Source of the DNA: Clostridiaceae bacterium HFYG-1003
GTDB lineage: Bacteria; Bacillota; Clostridia; Clostridiales; Clostridiaceae
Assembly: GCA_024579835.1 (NCBI GenBank)
Contig: CP102060.1
Location: 1,364,001-1,428,000 of the forward strand
Direction of reading: 5' to 3'
DNA length: 64,000 nucleotides
Made by a program: the position numbers and the translations under genes. The notes beneath the pieces are model-generated. The model was not told where the DNA came from, ran no database searches, and was given only the letters and a program-made list of their open reading frames with translations. Of the stretch, positions 9,669 to 18,341 are shown in pieces. Numbering within the stretch: the first letter of the stretch is position 1; each line of letters begins with the position of its first letter.

Positions 9669-9750
9669 CAGTCCCGGACTCCCGGATCCTGCCCCTGGGT
9701 GATCGGCATAAGGCCGATACTGCCCGGCGGCATCCGGCGGCCAGTATCAA

Positions 9751-9790
9751 AAATAACACGGACGGCTCATTGAGCCGTCCGTGTTATTTT
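9751..9790. terminator. Bidirectional terminator between nrdJ and the convergent small gene
   Basis: An almost loopless inverted repeat: AAATAACACGGACGGCTCA at 9751-9769 pairs with its complement at 9771-9789. Its outer AT-rich arms give a T-run on either strand. Two smaller hairpins lie just before it (ATCGGC/GCCGAT at 9702-9718 and GATACTG/CAGTATC at 9716-9748). Confidence 0.88.
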
Positions 9791-9814
9791 GAAATGATTG
9801 AATCACCCGCGTGG

Positions 9815-10186
9815 TTACTTCTTCTTGTTGTTCTCTGTCACATCTGGTTTTGAAGCCAGCTTTGCGCGGTTTGGCTTGGCCTTTGGCTTCATGACGATTT
9901 GCTTTGTCGTCTTTTTAATCTTCAGCTTGCGGCGCAGATCAAAGAACCATAAAAAAGCAAACAGCGAGAACGTCAAAGGAATCAGATGCCAGAGTGAATT
10001 CGGATAATACGCGAGCAGTGCCAGCGCGGCTCCGAACAGGACGATGGATGCTGCCAGCATATACCATTTGTTCATACTGACTTTCCTCAGGTAATAGATA
10101 TTGGCGAGATTGAACGCAATCATGACTAAAAATGCATAAAGCACCGTGAGAATCACGTCCAGGATCAGATTGTTAGTAAGTCTCAT
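9815..10186 (-). CDS. Small membrane protein of unknown function
   Basis: A 123-residue protein that I do not recognise. Three hydrophobic stretches (about 8-31, 40-60 and 65-82) predict a triple-spanning membrane protein. They are followed by a very basic tail (LRRKLKIKKTTKQIVMKPKAKPNRAKLASKP...NNKKK) that should lie in the cytoplasm. GAGGGAGG precedes the ATG. It is transcribed alone towards nrdJ. The basic tail could bind nucleic acid or acidic lipids; that is a guess from composition only. Confidence 0.75.
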   Translation of the reverse strand: MRLTNNLILDVILTVLYAFLVMIAFNLANIYYLRKVSMNKWYMLAASIVLFGAALALLAYYPNSLWHLIPLTFSLFAFLWFFDLRRKLKIKKTTKQIVMKPKAKPNRAKLASKPDVTENNKKK

Positions 10187-10602
10187 ATGAATTCCTCCCT
10201 CACAGACACAAATCTATTTTAATGAAAAGCCGGATCTGTTTCAAGTCTTTTCCTTGAATCACGAGCGATTATCCAAGCGAAGAACTCACCTTCTTAAAAA
10301 ATTCATGATACAGGCCAATATTTTTATGAGAATCATATCGATGTATAGTTATACGAATTTGATATTTATAATATAAACAGATTAAAAGGGTTTCCAAAAA
10401 GGATTAAGGCTACTTATCGAACTTTTTTTAATAGTTTCATAACAAAAGTGAAAAAACCCCTTTACAATTAAATTCAAATGGTTATAATTAAAACGTATCG
10501 AGGCAGAAAATTGGCAATATTTCGAGCTTCTACTTCGGATTCATTTATTTATAAAGAAAACCTGGGTAATTTTTTAATCAATAAGGGAGTTGAGGGAACT
10601 TT
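10187..10602. other. Gene-free AT-rich divergent promoter region
   Basis: 416 bases between the small membrane-protein gene and the Lrp-family gene. No ORF with a plausible ribosome site was found. It is AT-rich and contains the promoter listed at 10461-10488, leaving a leader of roughly 110 nt before the regulator. No tRNA-like or riboswitch-like fold was recognised. Confidence 0.7.
10461..10488 (+). promoter_or_regulatory. Promoter of the Lrp/AsnC-family gene
   Basis: TTTACA (10461-10466) and TATAAT (10483-10488) are separated by 16 bp, a near-consensus housekeeping-sigma promoter in the right orientation for the regulator gene. Confidence 0.7.
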
Positions 10603-11064
10603 ATGGCAGCAAGTGTACAATTGGACGATCTGGATCTGCAGATTCTTGATATTTTGATCAAGGATGCAAGAACACCTTACCTGGAAATCGCCAGAATTTG
10701 TCATGTCTCTGGAGGTACAATCCATGTTCGCATGAAGAAAATGGAAGATCTGGGGATTATTAAGGGAACCAAGATTCTTCTTGATATGTCCAAGCTTGGA
10801 TATGATGTATGCTGTTTCATCGGCGTATATCTGGACAAGACTTCGTCATTCCAGGATGCAGTCAGTGAAATGGGCAAAATCAAAGAGATTGTTGAACTTC
10901 ACTACACCACGGGAGCTTACACGCTTTTCGCGAAAGTTATCTGCAAAAACATTTCTCACCTGCAGGAACTGCTGCTGAGCAGCATCAACCTGATTCCCGG
11001 AGTTCAGAGAACAGATACATTCATTTCCCTGTCTCAGCCAGTCGACCGCAACGTTCGGCTCTAG
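10603..11064 (+). CDS. Lrp/AsnC family transcriptional regulator
   Basis: A 153-residue DNA-binding protein. Residues about 6-55 form the AsnC-type helix-turn-helix (LDDLDLQILDILIKDARTPY...GGTIHVRMKKMEDLGII). The remainder is the ligand-binding RAM domain, which usually senses amino acids and forms octamers (GYDVCCFIGVYLDK...VVELHYTTGAYTLFAKV). GGGAGTTGAGGG precedes the ATG. No amino-acid gene lies beside it, so its targets are unknown; autoregulation at its own long leader is possible. Confidence 0.93.
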   Translation: MAASVQLDDLDLQILDILIKDARTPYLEIARICHVSGGTIHVRMKKMEDLGIIKGTKILLDMSKLGYDVCCFIGVYLDKTSSFQDAVSEMGKIKEIVELHYTTGAYTLFAKVICKNISHLQELLLSSINLIPGVQRTDTFISLSQPVDRNVRL

Positions 11065-11124
11065 TCTGCAGCAGGCTGCTGAAGTCCATTGAAATGGATT
11101 TTGGCACTTAGGATTCAAACAATC

Positions 11125-11177
11125 GCCCTTTTGGCCACCCCCTGATTCATCAGGGTCCGAGGCTGAAAGGGCTTTTT
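11125..11177 (+). terminator. Terminator after the Lrp/AsnC-family gene
   Basis: Outer stem GCCCTT (11125-11130) / AAGGGC (11167-11172), with an inner CCCTGA..TCAGGG hairpin, is followed by TTTTT at 11173-11177. Confidence 0.8.
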
Positions 11178-11372
11178 ACTTTACCGTGAAGTCAGCACCT
11201 GAAGTGATCCTTGTCTCGATTCAGCTTTCATTGTCTTTCCGGATGAAATTCCTGAGGGATCAAGTGACCTGAAGTGTTTTATTGCCGGAACCAATCGTCC
11301 AAAAGTAGCCGGCCTTTTCTGTTCGTAAATAGACAGATAGAAAGTTATTATGTCCCAAATATATTTTGGAGA

Positions 11373-11404
11373 ACAAAAAAGAAGATGCCGGGGTCACCCG
11401 GCAT
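11373..11404 (-). terminator. Terminator of plsC
   Basis: The stem ATGCCGGG (11385-11392) / CCCGGCAT (11397-11404) is followed on the minus strand by CTTCTTTTTTG. Confidence 0.85.
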
Positions 11405-11445
11405 TTTCGCGACGTTCAAGCTGTTCAATAGTACCAGGGATTTCT

Positions 11446-12189
11446 TCAGGAAATCCCCTTGGCTTCATGGAGAAGTCGAATCTCCTCTTCAATCATGTGT
11501 CTGACCGTTTTATGGATCACCTTTTCCTCTTCCTTGGTCAGCTGATCCAGATAGATCGGCGGGAGGAATTTCATATAGATTGTCTGATTTTCCTGAAGCT
11601 TGCCTTCACCTTCAAAAACGCGATAGGCTCCGTCGATCATCACCGGTACAACCGGTGCCTTCGCTTTTTCCGCCAGCTTAAAGCTTCCCTTCTGGAATTC
11701 ATGGACCTGGCTGGAGCGGGATCTGGTTCCTTCCGGATAAATGACTCCGTTGACGCCCTCTTCCCGCATTCTTCTGGCCGCTTCGTTGATGATCTGGACA
11801 GCAGCCCTTGGATCTTCCCGATCCAGAAACAGACAGCCCATGTCAGTCATCCACTTGCCGAAGACTGGCCAGCTTTCCAGTTCTTTCTTGGCCACAAAAA
11901 TGGTGGGTTGATCCATCTGGTTCAAATGAGCCACCACGTCAAACAGACTCTGATGGTTACCGACAAAAAGGACGGGACCTTGCTTCGGGATGTTTTCCTT
12001 GCCTTCCGTAATAACATTGGCTTTGGCCGCTCCAAGGATCGAATCCGTATGATTGCGGATAATGTGGTAAGCTCTTAACCTAAGTTCCTTGACATCCAGT
12101 TTTTTCTTCTCCTGATTAAAGGTCAGTTTGCGCAGTGCAAACCCGACAAATGAGGGAGCATATCGTATGAGGGTGGTTACAGTTCCCAT
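11446..12189 (-). CDS. plsC: 1-acyl-sn-glycerol-3-phosphate acyltransferase (PlsC family)
   Basis: Membrane-associated enzyme that adds the second acyl chain to lysophosphatidic acid, giving phosphatidic acid for phospholipid synthesis. The four acyltransferase blocks are present in order: GNHQSLFDVVAH (catalytic NHxxxxD, near residue 77), FLDREDPRAA (near 117), VIYPEGTRSRS (near 140) and VPVMIDGAY (near 178). Its 247 residues are typical. The N-terminus is moderately hydrophobic. Transcribed leftwards, alone, and divergent from the ComEC-like gene with 95 bases between the starts. Confidence 0.92.
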   Translation of the reverse strand: MGTVTTLIRYAPSFVGFALRKLTFNQEKKKLDVKELRLRAYHIIRNHTDSILGAAKANVITEGKENIPKQGPVLFVGNHQSLFDVVAHLNQMDQPTIFVAKKELESWPVFGKWMTDMGCLFLDREDPRAAVQIINEAARRMREEGVNGVIYPEGTRSRSSQVHEFQKGSFKLAEKAKAPVVPVMIDGAYRVFEGEGKLQENQTIYMKFLPPIYLDQLTKEEEKVIHKTVRHMIEEEIRLLHEAKGIS

Positions 12190-12284
12190 TGTTTTTCTCC
12201 ATTACAACTTATTCTGCTTCGATTGTATCATATTCTGCTGAAACGGAACTATTATATCATAGTCTGTTGAGGAGGTGACAACAG

Positions 12285-13232
12285 TTGAAACACTGGCTGC
12301 AATGGAAAATTCAACTTGCCCGATTACGGCATCGCTTGAGAGCAAAACCTCGCTGCCTGCGCTGGATCCTGGCTTTCGTCCTTCCGGTGCTGCTGACCTT
12401 GACGCTGCTGTCGGTCTTTGGCTCGCAGCGCTGCTCCTGTCTAATTTCAGGCAATCAAGCCATATACGCCAACCTGCCGATTCTGATGAACCGGGATCCG
12501 GTCAAAATTCATGTCATTGATGTGGGGCAAGGCGATTCCACTCTGATTGAGTTTCAGGATCAGCGTATTTTAATTGACTGCGGCCCACCGGAGTGTTCCC
12601 TCACTCTCAAACGCTATCTCCAGGACCTGGGGATCCATTCATTGGATCTCCTGATTCTGACGCATCCTCATGATGATCATCTGGGGGGAGCAAGGATGGT
12701 GCTTGACAACTTCGAAGTGAAACAGGTGATGCTGCCGCACGACCTTGCCGGCAACGACCTGTTGGCCGACATCAGGCAGCATTTGGAAGACTGCAGAATC
12801 CCGGTAATTCATCCCCATCGGGGCATGAAACTGGAACAGGCTGACTGGTCCATGACCTGCCTCCACCCGCTGCTCAAATCCTACGAAAACCCAAATAACT
12901 ATTCCAGTGTCTGGCTGATGCAGTATCAGAACATCCGCTGCCTGTTTCTGGCTGATCTGGAAAAAGATGAATTTTCCCAAATCCCCGATATTCGAATTGA
13001 TTTTCTGAGAGCGGGCCACCATGGCTCAGCCACATCCTGTACCCCGTTTTTTTTACAAAAATTGAATCCCCTGCTGATCGGCATCAGCTGTGGTGTTAAT
13101 AACCCTTTCGGTCATCCCTCTCCGGAAGTACTGGCAATGATCCAGGAACAGAATCTCCCCTCTTTCCGCACCGATCTCCAGGGAACGAAAGTTTTGTCAT
13201 CCGATGGGATCTTCCTGCGCTGGGTTCACTGA
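12285..13232 (+). CDS. ComEC/Rec2-like stand-alone metallo-beta-lactamase-fold protein
   Basis: A 315-residue protein with one N-terminal membrane anchor (about 26-45) followed by an extracytoplasmic metallo-beta-lactamase domain. That domain resembles the C-terminal hydrolase part of the DNA-uptake channel protein ComEC. The signature is HVIDVGQGDSTLIEF (near 78), then the metal motif THPHDDHLGG (near 125) and RAGHHGS (near 245). The large ComEC membrane channel is absent, so this is the short family type whose substrate is unknown. The start is TTG with GGAGGTGA 6 nt upstream (12271-12278); no better-placed ATG exists. A nuclease role on incoming DNA is only inferred. Confidence 0.85.
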   Translation: MKHWLQWKIQLARLRHRLRAKPRCLRWILAFVLPVLLTLTLLSVFGSQRCSCLISGNQAIYANLPILMNRDPVKIHVIDVGQGDSTLIEFQDQRILIDCGPPECSLTLKRYLQDLGIHSLDLLILTHPHDDHLGGARMVLDNFEVKQVMLPHDLAGNDLLADIRQHLEDCRIPVIHPHRGMKLEQADWSMTCLHPLLKSYENPNNYSSVWLMQYQNIRCLFLADLEKDEFSQIPDIRIDFLRAGHHGSATSCTPFFLQKLNPLLIGISCGVNNPFGHPSPEVLAMIQEQNLPSFRTDLQGTKVLSSDGIFLRWVH

Positions 13233-13270
13233 GTCCGCCTTTTCATGTATAATAAAGTCAGAGATTTATT

Positions 13271-13293
13271 CCGAGTAATGTCGGATTTTTTTA
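13271..13293 (+). terminator. Short hairpin plus T-run before gltX
   Basis: TCCGA (13271-13275) / TCGGA (13282-13286), then seven T residues. The stem is only 5 bp, so it is a weak terminator of the ComEC-like gene or an attenuator in the gltX leader. Confidence 0.5.
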
Positions 13294-13311
13294 ATGTTAG
13301 GAGTTGGAAAT

Positions 13312-14775
13312 ATGAAAATCAGAACACGGTTTGCCCCCAGTCCCACTGGATACATGCATATCGGAAACCTGAGAACCGCCTTATATGAGTACCTGATCGC
13401 CAAGCACGAAGGCGGCGACTTTATTCTCAGAATCGAAGACACGGATCAGGAGCGCTTCGTGGAAGGCTCTGTCGATGTCGTCTTGAATTCGCTGGAAAAG
13501 TCGGGTCTGCATTATGATGAAGGTCCGGATAAAGACAAGGGCTATGGCCCGTACATCCAGTCTGAACGTCGCCCAATCTATAAGAAATATGCCGAAGAGC
13601 TCGTGGAAAAGGGAGAGGCCTATTACTGCTTCTGCGACAAGGAACGTCTGGATACGCTTCGGGCCCACTCCGAAGCCTTAAAGCGGCCCTTCAAGTATGA
13701 TAAGCACTGTCTCCACCTGACTAAGGAGGAAATCGCCGAAAAGCTGGCTTCCGGCATGCCGTATGTCATCCGCCAGAACAACCCGACCGAGGGCGAAACG
13801 GTGTTTGAGGATGCCATTTATGGCAAAATCACGGTCGACAATCAGGAACTGGAAGACATGGTTCTTCTGAAAAGTGACGGTCTGCCGACCTATAACTTTG
13901 CCAACGTCGTCGATGATCACCTGATGGAGATCAGTCATGTCGTGCGCGGATCCGAGTACCTTTCCTCCGCCCCCAAGTACAATCGCCTTTATGAGGCCTT
14001 TGGCTGGGACATTCCGATCTATGTCCACTGCCCGCCCATTATGAAAGATGCTCAGAACAAGCTGTCAAAGCGCAGCGGCGACGCCTCCTTCCAGGATCTT
14101 TTAGACAAAGGCTATCTGCCGGAAGCGGTTCTCAACTATATTGCGCTGCTGGGATGGAATCCCGGTACAAACGATGAGATTTTCTCGCTGGAGGATCTGA
14201 TCCGTGTATTTGACTATCATAAAATCAACAAATCCCCCGCCATCTTCGACAACGCCAAGCTGCGCTGGATGAATCAGCAGTATCTCAAGGCGATGGATGC
14301 AGAAACATTCCATGCTGTCGTTCTCCCCTGGATCGAACAAGTTACAGCGGGAACTGAGCTGGACACTCGAAAAATCGCAACCGTGCTGCACGAACGGACA
14401 GAAGTTCTGTCGGAAATTCCCGGACAAATTGAGTTCCTGAAAGAACTCCCCGTTTACGATACCGCCATGCACGTCCATAAAAAAATGAAAACCACTCCCG
14501 AAATTGCACTGACCTCCCTGCAGAAAGCTCTGCCCGTTCTGGAATCACTTCCAGAGTGGGACTACCAGAGAATTCATGACGCACTGATGGGGCTGGCTCA
14601 GGAGATGGGCATTAAGAACGGACAGATGCTCTGGCCGGTTCGAACCGCTCTCTCCGGAATGCAGTATACGCCCGGCGGAGCGTTCGAAATCGCGGATATT
14701 TTGGGCCGTGAGGAATCTCTCCGGCGCTTGAACATCGGCATCAAGCTTCTGGAGGAGGCCATTCTCTCCGTATAA
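13312..14775 (+). CDS. gltX: Glutamyl-tRNA synthetase
   Basis: Charges tRNA-Glu (and possibly tRNA-Gln) with glutamate. Class I synthetase signatures are present: the HIGH-type motif in [17 protein letters not shown] near the N-terminus and the KMSKS-type NKLSKRSGD near residue 245. The C-terminal anticodon-binding domain follows, giving 487 residues in all. ATG 13312 is chosen because TAGGAG lies 8 nt upstream and the conserved FAPSPTG begins directly after it; an ATG 18 nt earlier lacks a ribosome site. If no glutaminyl-tRNA synthetase exists in the genome, this would be the non-discriminating form; the window cannot show that. Confidence 0.96.
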   Translation: MKIRTRFAPSPTGYMHIGNLRTALYEYLIAKHEGGDFILRIEDTDQERFVEGSVDVVLNSLEKSGLHYDEGPDKDKGYGPYIQSERRPIYKKYAEELVEKGEAYYCFCDKERLDTLRAHSEALKRPFKYDKHCLHLTKEEIAEKLASGMPYVIRQNNPTEGETVFEDAIYGKITVDNQELEDMVLLKSDGLPTYNFANVVDDHLMEISHVVRGSEYLSSAPKYNRLYEAFGWDIPIYVHCPPIMKDAQNKLSKRSGDASFQDLLDKGYLPEAVLNYIALLGWNPGTNDEIFSLEDLIRVFDYHKINKSPAIFDNAKLRWMNQQYLKAMDAETFHAVVLPWIEQVTAGTELDTRKIATVLHERTEVLSEIPGQIEFLKELPVYDTAMHVHKKMKTTPEIALTSLQKALPVLESLPEWDYQRIHDALMGLAQEMGIKNGQMLWPVRTALSGMQYTPGGAFEIADILGREESLRRLNIGIKLLEEAILSV

Positions 14776-14781
14776 TCCATC

Positions 14782-14811
14782 AAAAAGGTCATCACTTGAT
14801 GACCTTTTTGT
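14782..14811 (+). terminator. Terminator of gltX
   Basis: A 12-bp perfect stem AAAAAGGTCATC / GATGACCTTTTT with an ACTT loop, 6 nt after the gltX stop. Confidence 0.92.
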
Positions 14812-14863
14812 TTCCTTCCTGTCGGAATATAATAAAATGACTACCTCGAAAGGCGGTGATCAA

Positions 14864-15610
14864 ATGGAAGATAAGATGATCCGAACAGCTCGCATGAAGC
14901 TGGACTCTGCCCAGCGCATCCTGGTCATGTCAGGTGCTGGCCTGTCCACCGAAGCAGGAATTCCCGATTTCCGGTCAAAAAACGGCTTATACAGCCAGAA
15001 TTTCTTTGGCTACAACCCGGAAACCATTCTGTCCCATGATTTTTATCTCAATCAGACGGAACTTTTTTACGATTACCTCAGAACCAGACTAAACTATACC
15101 GGAATCCTTCCGGATGAGTCCTATCGTCTGCTGGCTCATCTGGAAGCCACCGGCAAAGTCCATGCAATCATTACTCAGAACATCGATTCACTTCATTTAG
15201 AGGCCGGATCGGAACGGGTAATAGAACTGCATGGAACACTGAAGCGGTATTACTGTGACAAATGTGAAACGCCTTATGATCCGATACAAATGATGACCCC
15301 GGGGCAGTCGCCCCATTGTGAATGCGGAGGGCTTATTCGTCCCGATGTGGTTCTGTTTGATGAAAGTGTCCCCCGAATTGGTGATGCCTGGATGACCGCT
15401 GATCAATGTGATCTCCTCCTGGTGCTTGGAACTTCCCTGCGGGTCTACCCGGCAGCCTCCCTTCCGACCCTCTTCCTGGAGAAAAAGCTCCCGGTCGTCA
15501 TCATCAATCGGGATCCTACCCCTTACGCACTGAGCCCTGGTGTTACCGAGATCAATGGTGAAATTGGGAAGACGCTTCGTGAGCTTTTTCCAGATTTCTT
15601 CTCCGAATAA
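14864..15610 (+). CDS. NAD-dependent protein deacylase, Sir2 family
   Basis: Removes acetyl or other acyl groups from protein lysines using NAD+. Sirtuin motifs: GAGLSTEAGIPDFRS (NAD-binding loop), TQNIDSLHLEAGS with the catalytic histidine in the following ELHGT, and a zinc site made of CDKC and a later CEC. ATG 14864 is preceded by AAAGGCGGTGATC, nearly a full match to the 16S tail complement, so it is preferred over the ATG at 14837. The product is 248 residues. It stands alone after the gltX terminator. Acyl preference (acetyl or succinyl) cannot be judged safely. Confidence 0.93.
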   Translation: MEDKMIRTARMKLDSAQRILVMSGAGLSTEAGIPDFRSKNGLYSQNFFGYNPETILSHDFYLNQTELFYDYLRTRLNYTGILPDESYRLLAHLEATGKVHAIITQNIDSLHLEAGSERVIELHGTLKRYYCDKCETPYDPIQMMTPGQSPHCECGGLIRPDVVLFDESVPRIGDAWMTADQCDLLLVLGTSLRVYPAASLPTLFLEKKLPVVIINRDPTPYALSPGVTEINGEIGKTLRELFPDFFSE

Positions 15611-15818
15611 ATCGATGAAATTTCCTGGCTTTTTACAAAGCTCATTTTCTGACAGGTGTCCCGATCAATTTCCAGGATTGCGTCCCTGCCTAATTCCCAG
15701 ATTAGTTTTTTGCGAAATGTCTCGTGAATTTCAGTTTGATTTTCAGTTTTGATTTCAATATTAGTTCATGAGTTCCAAAACCTTGTAAAACATAAATACT
15801 CGGAGGCACTCTCCCCCG

Positions 15819-15866
15819 TAAGACAACGAGAATCCCCTGCCGCGGCAGGGGATTCTCGTTGTCTTA
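15819..15866. repeat. 48-bp perfect palindrome
   Basis: Bases 15819-15842 are the exact reverse complement of 15843-15866, with no unpaired centre (centre CTGCCGCGGCAG). It lies 13 bases past the patatin stop and about 210 bases past the sirtuin stop, between converging genes. Neither strand has a good U-tract after it, so it is not a textbook intrinsic terminator. Confidence 0.85.
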
Positions 15867-15879
15867 CTATTAATAATTG

Positions 15880-16683
15880 CTACGCGCTGATTAATTTGAC
15901 CAGGGGATAATTGATGCCTTTTTCGTATCCTTCCTGAAAGCGCTGGGATAGGAATTTCGGATCAAAGTTATAAGTATCGGATACACCAAACGGTTCATCA
16001 GCTGAAATATAGATGATCCGTTCCCGCTCGGACACCGGAAGTGCCTTGAGGCATTCCAGATACTCATCGCGGCTGCCGTTATACCCAATGATGATGACGC
16101 GTTCTCCGGAATGATGGAACACATTGCGAATGAGGGCATTATTTGTCATTCCCCCATCGAGTTGAAAACCATCATAAATGTGGTTTCCCAAATCCTCTTT
16201 GAATTTGAGACTCAGGTCCGTTTCGCCGGCATGGCGTCGGAACTCATCCACAGACATCTCCGGGTAATTGTAGGGCAATAAGGAACTCCAGCGAATTCGT
16301 TCGAGAGCATAGGAAGAGTCAGCTCCCTTGATATCCTCCGTTATTTCCTTTAGCTTGCCGTCCTTCACCTGACTGTAGTTGACGTAAAAGGCCTCAATTT
16401 GATGATTTTGGGTACCAGGGACTTTCCTGAGATCCTCCATCAGGTAGGAGTTATCGATCACTTTTCCGGAAAAAGTCAAATCCTGATACTGGGGAGCCAT
16501 ATTCTTATACAGCCGTTCCAGCTCCGGATAGGCATTGTGCATGACATACCAGCCATTGATGGCACCGATGGAAGTTCCTGCAACGACGGAATACCGAACA
16601 CCCCTTTGCCAGAAAGCACAAAGGATTCCAGCCTGAAATGCGCCTTTTGCGCCGCCGCCTTTGAGATATAAACCAAATCGCAT
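15880..16683 (-). CDS. Patatin-like phospholipase (RssA type)
   Basis: A 267-residue serine lipid hydrolase with the Ser-Asp dyad. The oxyanion loop GGGAKGAFQAG lies near residue 9, the nucleophile elbow GTSIG near 39 and the DGG motif of the catalytic Asp near 174. Short cytoplasmic patatins of this kind act as phospholipase A or lysophospholipase, but natural substrates are rarely known. No signal peptide is seen. A 275-base AT-rich stretch upstream separates it from comEA and probably holds its promoter. It is transcribed leftwards, alone. Confidence 0.88.
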   Translation of the reverse strand: MRFGLYLKGGGAKGAFQAGILCAFWQRGVRYSVVAGTSIGAINGWYVMHNAYPELERLYKNMAPQYQDLTFSGKVIDNSYLMEDLRKVPGTQNHQIEAFYVNYSQVKDGKLKEITEDIKGADSSYALERIRWSSLLPYNYPEMSVDEFRRHAGETDLSLKFKEDLGNHIYDGFQLDGGMTNNALIRNVFHHSGERVIIIGYNGSRDEYLECLKALPVSERERIIYISADEPFGVSDTYNFDPKFLSQRFQEGYEKGINYPLVKLISA

Positions 16684-16958
16684 TGTATCAGCTCACTTTC
16701 TCATGATGTTATTATGTTATCACTGATTCCGTCCATTTGGAATGGGAAGAATTAGCTGATTTATAAAACGAGGCATTAATATCCCTTATTAATTAACAGT
16801 TTAGATAGTAAGGCGATATTTTTTAAATTAATTAAAAATTCGATGATGAAATTTTTATGACCTTTGATTCGTCATTTCTTTATAAGTTGTCACCTTGTGC
16901 CATCGATCTTTCATTTATCTCATACATTCCAGCATAAACTGCATTTACCGATCAGGCT

Positions 16959-17780
16959 TCATGGAGAAACCATAAAATAATCCTTGAGTTTATCGTATGT
17001 TTTATCCCCAATTCGATTTACATTTTTTAATTCTTCCAGGGTTTTGAAGGGTCCGTTCTGAGTTCTGTAATCCACGATGTTTTTCGCCGTCACCGGGCCA
17101 ATTCCCGGAACTGTCTGCAACTGATCTTCAGTCGCTGTATTAATGTCGATCTGACTCGTCTTCTCTTCTCCAGCGGCGGAAGTACTTTCCGGGGAAGCGC
17201 TCGCTCCTCCAATGGTCATCGCTTCATACTCTTCTTTCTTGATACCGGACGGCGGGATGAATACCACCTCTCCGTCACTGAGCTTTCTGGCCTGATTGAC
17301 CCAATCCAGAGACCCGGAATGTGAAATTCCGCCACCCATTCGAATCAGGTCCGAAACCCGGCTTCCTTCGGGTAAATCATAAACCCCCGGCTGTTGAACC
17401 TGACCTTTTGCCTCACACACAATCAGGGCACTCCGAGAGCTTTCCCCTTGAGTTTCCCCTGATTCGGCTGTTTTTGAAGTCGAAGTGCTGATTTTGGATG
17501 AATCAGCGATCGATTCTAAATCCTCAACTTTGGTGGAAACCCGAATTCCTTGAGTCCCGCCGGCAATTCGGCACCCTGAGAGACATACCAGCATCAGTAT
17601 CATCATCCATGCCACAATAGTCCTGCGCCTCTGTGCTCTGCGCGAACACTGGAGGGTGAATAACATTACTGCCCATCTTACAGCGTCTCTAAACTTGCCG
17701 TGGACCCGCTGAGGTCGATCTGTCATTTCTGCCCCGTTCCTGTGGAAGTCAGCGGACGTCACTACTGACATCTCCGACAT
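16959..17780 (-). CDS. comEA: ComEA-like competence protein (SLBB + helix-hairpin-helix), lipobox
   Basis: Surface DNA-binding protein of the DNA-uptake machinery. After a basic stretch (CSRRAQRRR) comes a hydrophobic helix ending in the lipobox-like VCLSGC (Cys70 in this model). A linker follows, then an SLBB domain (EAKGQVQQPGVYDLPEGSRV) and two C-terminal helix-hairpin-helix motifs (QTVPGIGPVTAKNI and NVNRIGDKTYDKL). The start is uncertain. ATG 17780 has GGGAGGG 7 nt upstream. ATG 17666 would give a compact 32-residue lipoprotein signal, and an upstream GGAGCGGAGG points at 17840. Lipid anchoring instead of a plain membrane helix is inferred from the lipobox. Confidence 0.87.
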   Translation of the reverse strand: MSEMSVVTSADFHRNGAEMTDRPQRVHGKFRDAVRWAVMLFTLQCSRRAQRRRTIVAWMMILMLVCLSGCRIAGGTQGIRVSTKVEDLESIADSSKISTSTSKTAESGETQGESSRSALIVCEAKGQVQQPGVYDLPEGSRVSDLIRMGGGISHSGSLDWVNQARKLSDGEVVFIPPSGIKKEEYEAMTIGGASASPESTSAAGEEKTSQIDINTATEDQLQTVPGIGPVTAKNIVDYRTQNGPFKTLEELKNVNRIGDKTYDKLKDYFMVSP

Positions 17781-18213
17781 GGCACTGCCCTCCCACCGAC
17801 TCATTCCCGGGATCCTATTCCAACCTCTCATTGCATGCATATCATCTATTTCCTCCGCTCCTGTCGGAAAAATTATTAAGTAATCTCCCCTTCCTATTGA
17901 TCGGTTCCGTAATGTTCTCAAGAATAGGCCCACCCCTGAGAATGGGAAACCGGATCTTTCGTTCCCGTTCAGCTCTTCCTGAACATTTATTCCGCCCTTC
18001 TCAACGGATTCGAAATCTCTCTGATGATATTTCCGGATTCATTCTTGATCTAAACATCGCTTCGCCGATCAGGCTGGTCAAATCTACTAAAAAACCATCT
18101 TTCTTACCCAAACCCGCCAGACAGGATCACAAGCTGTTCGTTCAGGAATTCCAGTTTGAAATGGAAGAATGAATCCTTCTGATGTTTCAATAGTTATTTG
18201 GGGTGGGATTTGC
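17781..18213. other. Gene-free divergent region between comEA and the DacA-like gene
   Basis: About 430 bases with no gene I can support. A 113-codon rightward frame (17831-18172) is open but lacks a ribosome site and resembles nothing known. The leftward frame upstream of comEA reaches a GTG at 17933 and may hold the comEA start or leader. The extended -10 element for the rightward gene follows at the right edge. Confidence 0.6.
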
Positions 18214-18302
18214 TATAATTTTAAGAGATGCCTCGCAGGCGACGCACTCAGCCGCAACCGGCGGTAGTAAAGCGCTGAGGATCTTGGAGGTGCTGCCTTA
18301 TC
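18211..18302 (+). promoter_or_regulatory. Extended -10 promoter and GC-rich structured leader of the DacA-like gene
   Basis: TGCTATAAT (18211-18219) is an extended -10 element. The predicted transcript starts near 18226 and at once forms a hairpin (GCCT-CGC-AGGC). A second helix follows, CTCAGC paired with GCTGAG and enclosing CCG/CGG. Then comes the ribosome site GGAGGTG (18286-18292). The segment GACGCAC can partly pair with GTGCTGCC over the ribosome site, so two mutually exclusive folds are possible. I could not match it to any riboswitch class I know. The leader is much richer in GC than the flanking spacer. Confidence 0.5.
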
Positions 18303-18341
18303 ATTACTATTAAGAATCACTATTATCATAAATTCATTCTG

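Larger units (their letters stand above)
11065..11445. other. Gene-free region between convergent genes
   Basis: 381 bases between the Lrp-type gene and plsC, which converge. It holds two terminators (11125-11177 on + and 11373-11404 on -). The roughly 195 bases between them show no gene or recognisable RNA. Confidence 0.7.

Noticed and set aside
11350-12078. 242-codon rightward open frame opposite plsC
   Set aside because: It is antisense to a clear PlsC gene whose motifs explain the sequence.
17831-18172. 113-codon rightward open frame between comEA and the DacA-like gene
   Set aside because: No ribosome binding site, overlaps the comEA upstream region and resembles no known protein; treated as chance.
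18224-18292. Known riboswitch class (c-di-GMP, c-di-AMP, SAM, TPP, fluoride) in the DacA-like leader
   Set aside because: Some fragments look alike (GACGCA, GGTAG), but the conserved cores of these classes are not present together, so it is left unassigned.
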